Source of the DNA: Rhodocyclaceae bacterium
Lineage (GTDB): Bacteria; Pseudomonadota; Gammaproteobacteria; Burkholderiales; Rhodocyclaceae
Length of the DNA: 64,000 nt
Assembly (NCBI GenBank): GCA_004379165.1
Contig: NKXK01000030.1
Coordinates: 38,180-102,179, forward strand
Direction of reading: 5' to 3'
Shown here: positions 63,861 through 64,000 of the stretch, one piece after another
How the letters are laid out: each line of letters opens with the position of its first letter
Numbering within the stretch: the first letter of the stretch is position 1
Position numbers and translations under genes: made by a program
The notes under the pieces: model-generated
Told to the model about the DNA's origin: nothing
Seen by the model: only the letters and a program-made list of their open reading frames with translations
Databases searched by the model: none

Positions 63861-64000
63861 CCTGTTTTTGAGGTGGGCGACCTGAGCGGCCAGCAGAGCA
63901 TCAAGGGCAGCCTGTGGCTGCTGCTGTCGAACCGTACCACCCTGAAACAGACCGACCAGGAACGGCTCGATCAGTTGCTGGCGCAGAACCAACCGCTCGC
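63861..64000 (+). pseudogene. ISL3-family transposase fragment, runs off the window
   Basis: In frame, GDLSGQQSIKGSLWLLLSNR followed by TTLKQTDQERLDQLLAQNQP matches the middle of ISL3-family transposases (the KG-x-W-LLL-N segment). The 5' part is missing, replaced by the IS21 scar; the rest may continue past the right edge. Confidence 0.65.

Noticed and set aside
1..64000. CRISPR arrays, prophage structural genes, rRNA operons
   Set aside because: No regularly spaced direct repeats, no phage gene run and no rRNA sequence were seen in the window.

Overview
The window is about 64 kb of a GC-rich (roughly 60 %) chromosome from a betaproteobacterium. Gene content points to the Rhodocyclales (Dechloromonas/Azonexus/Aromatoleum type): a tungsten aldehyde oxidoreductase operon of the AorABCDE kind, a selenocysteine formate dehydrogenase with selA, selB and tRNA-Sec, a Pil-Chp twitching chemosensory cluster, pilT-pilU, and the block yqgE-ruvX-pyrR-pyrB-pyrC'. 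This placement is inferred from gene families and order; no 16S gene is present.

Layout. 1-4.3 kb is a flexible zone: an NlpC/P60 tail, an HDOD gene broken by an in-frame stop, tRNA-Arg(CCG) with a group II intron remnant after its terminator, a HigBA toxin-antitoxin pair, a BLUF photoreceptor, two tRNA-Lys genes and an MscS remnant without its pore. 4.3-16.4 kb is housekeeping: uppP, yqiA, an RNase II-type exonuclease, a TonB-like protein, aroE, mtgA, mgtE, gdx/sugE, hemL, thiE, thiD. 16.5-26 kb is the pilG-H-I-J-L chemosensory operon, ending in a 1961-residue CheA hybrid. 26-36 kb holds phrB, the pyrimidine block with a pseudo-dihydroorotase, the yggS-proC-yggT-yggU operon and pilT-pilU. 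36-40.2 kb has a decayed DUF4197 gene, rep, an Ala/Lys-rich exported protein and a cytochrome c.

40.6-60.3 kb is the metabolic core, devoted to W/Mo and Se enzymes. On the plus strand lies the AOR operon (ferredoxin, W-protein, flavoprotein, MoaD-like protein, accessory protein). On the minus strand run fdhA(Sec)-fdhB-fdhI, fdhE, selA, an exported flavoprotein, selB, tRNA-Sec, a GcvH-like protein, a DsrE-like protein and mobA. On the plus strand again are tupB-tupC and moeA. These genes could take up tungstate, make and guanylylate the pyranopterin cofactor, insert selenocysteine and build a membrane formate dehydrogenase and a soluble aldehyde oxidoreductase. 60.3-64 kb is a mobile-element graveyard: a fatty acyl-CoA ligase cut by an intact IS5-family element with a TTAG target duplication, plus IS21 (istB) and ISL3 fragments.

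The most unusual signals are a dispersed repeat of about 33 bp, with at least 12 copies in both orientations between and inside genes; three GGACA-WWW-TGTCC palindromes flanking tupBC-moeA; a GcvH-like/DsrE-like pair just after tRNA-Sec; and a candidate C-rich small RNA at about 40.25 kb. Several genes are visibly broken (HDOD, MscS, DUF4197, acyl-CoA ligase).
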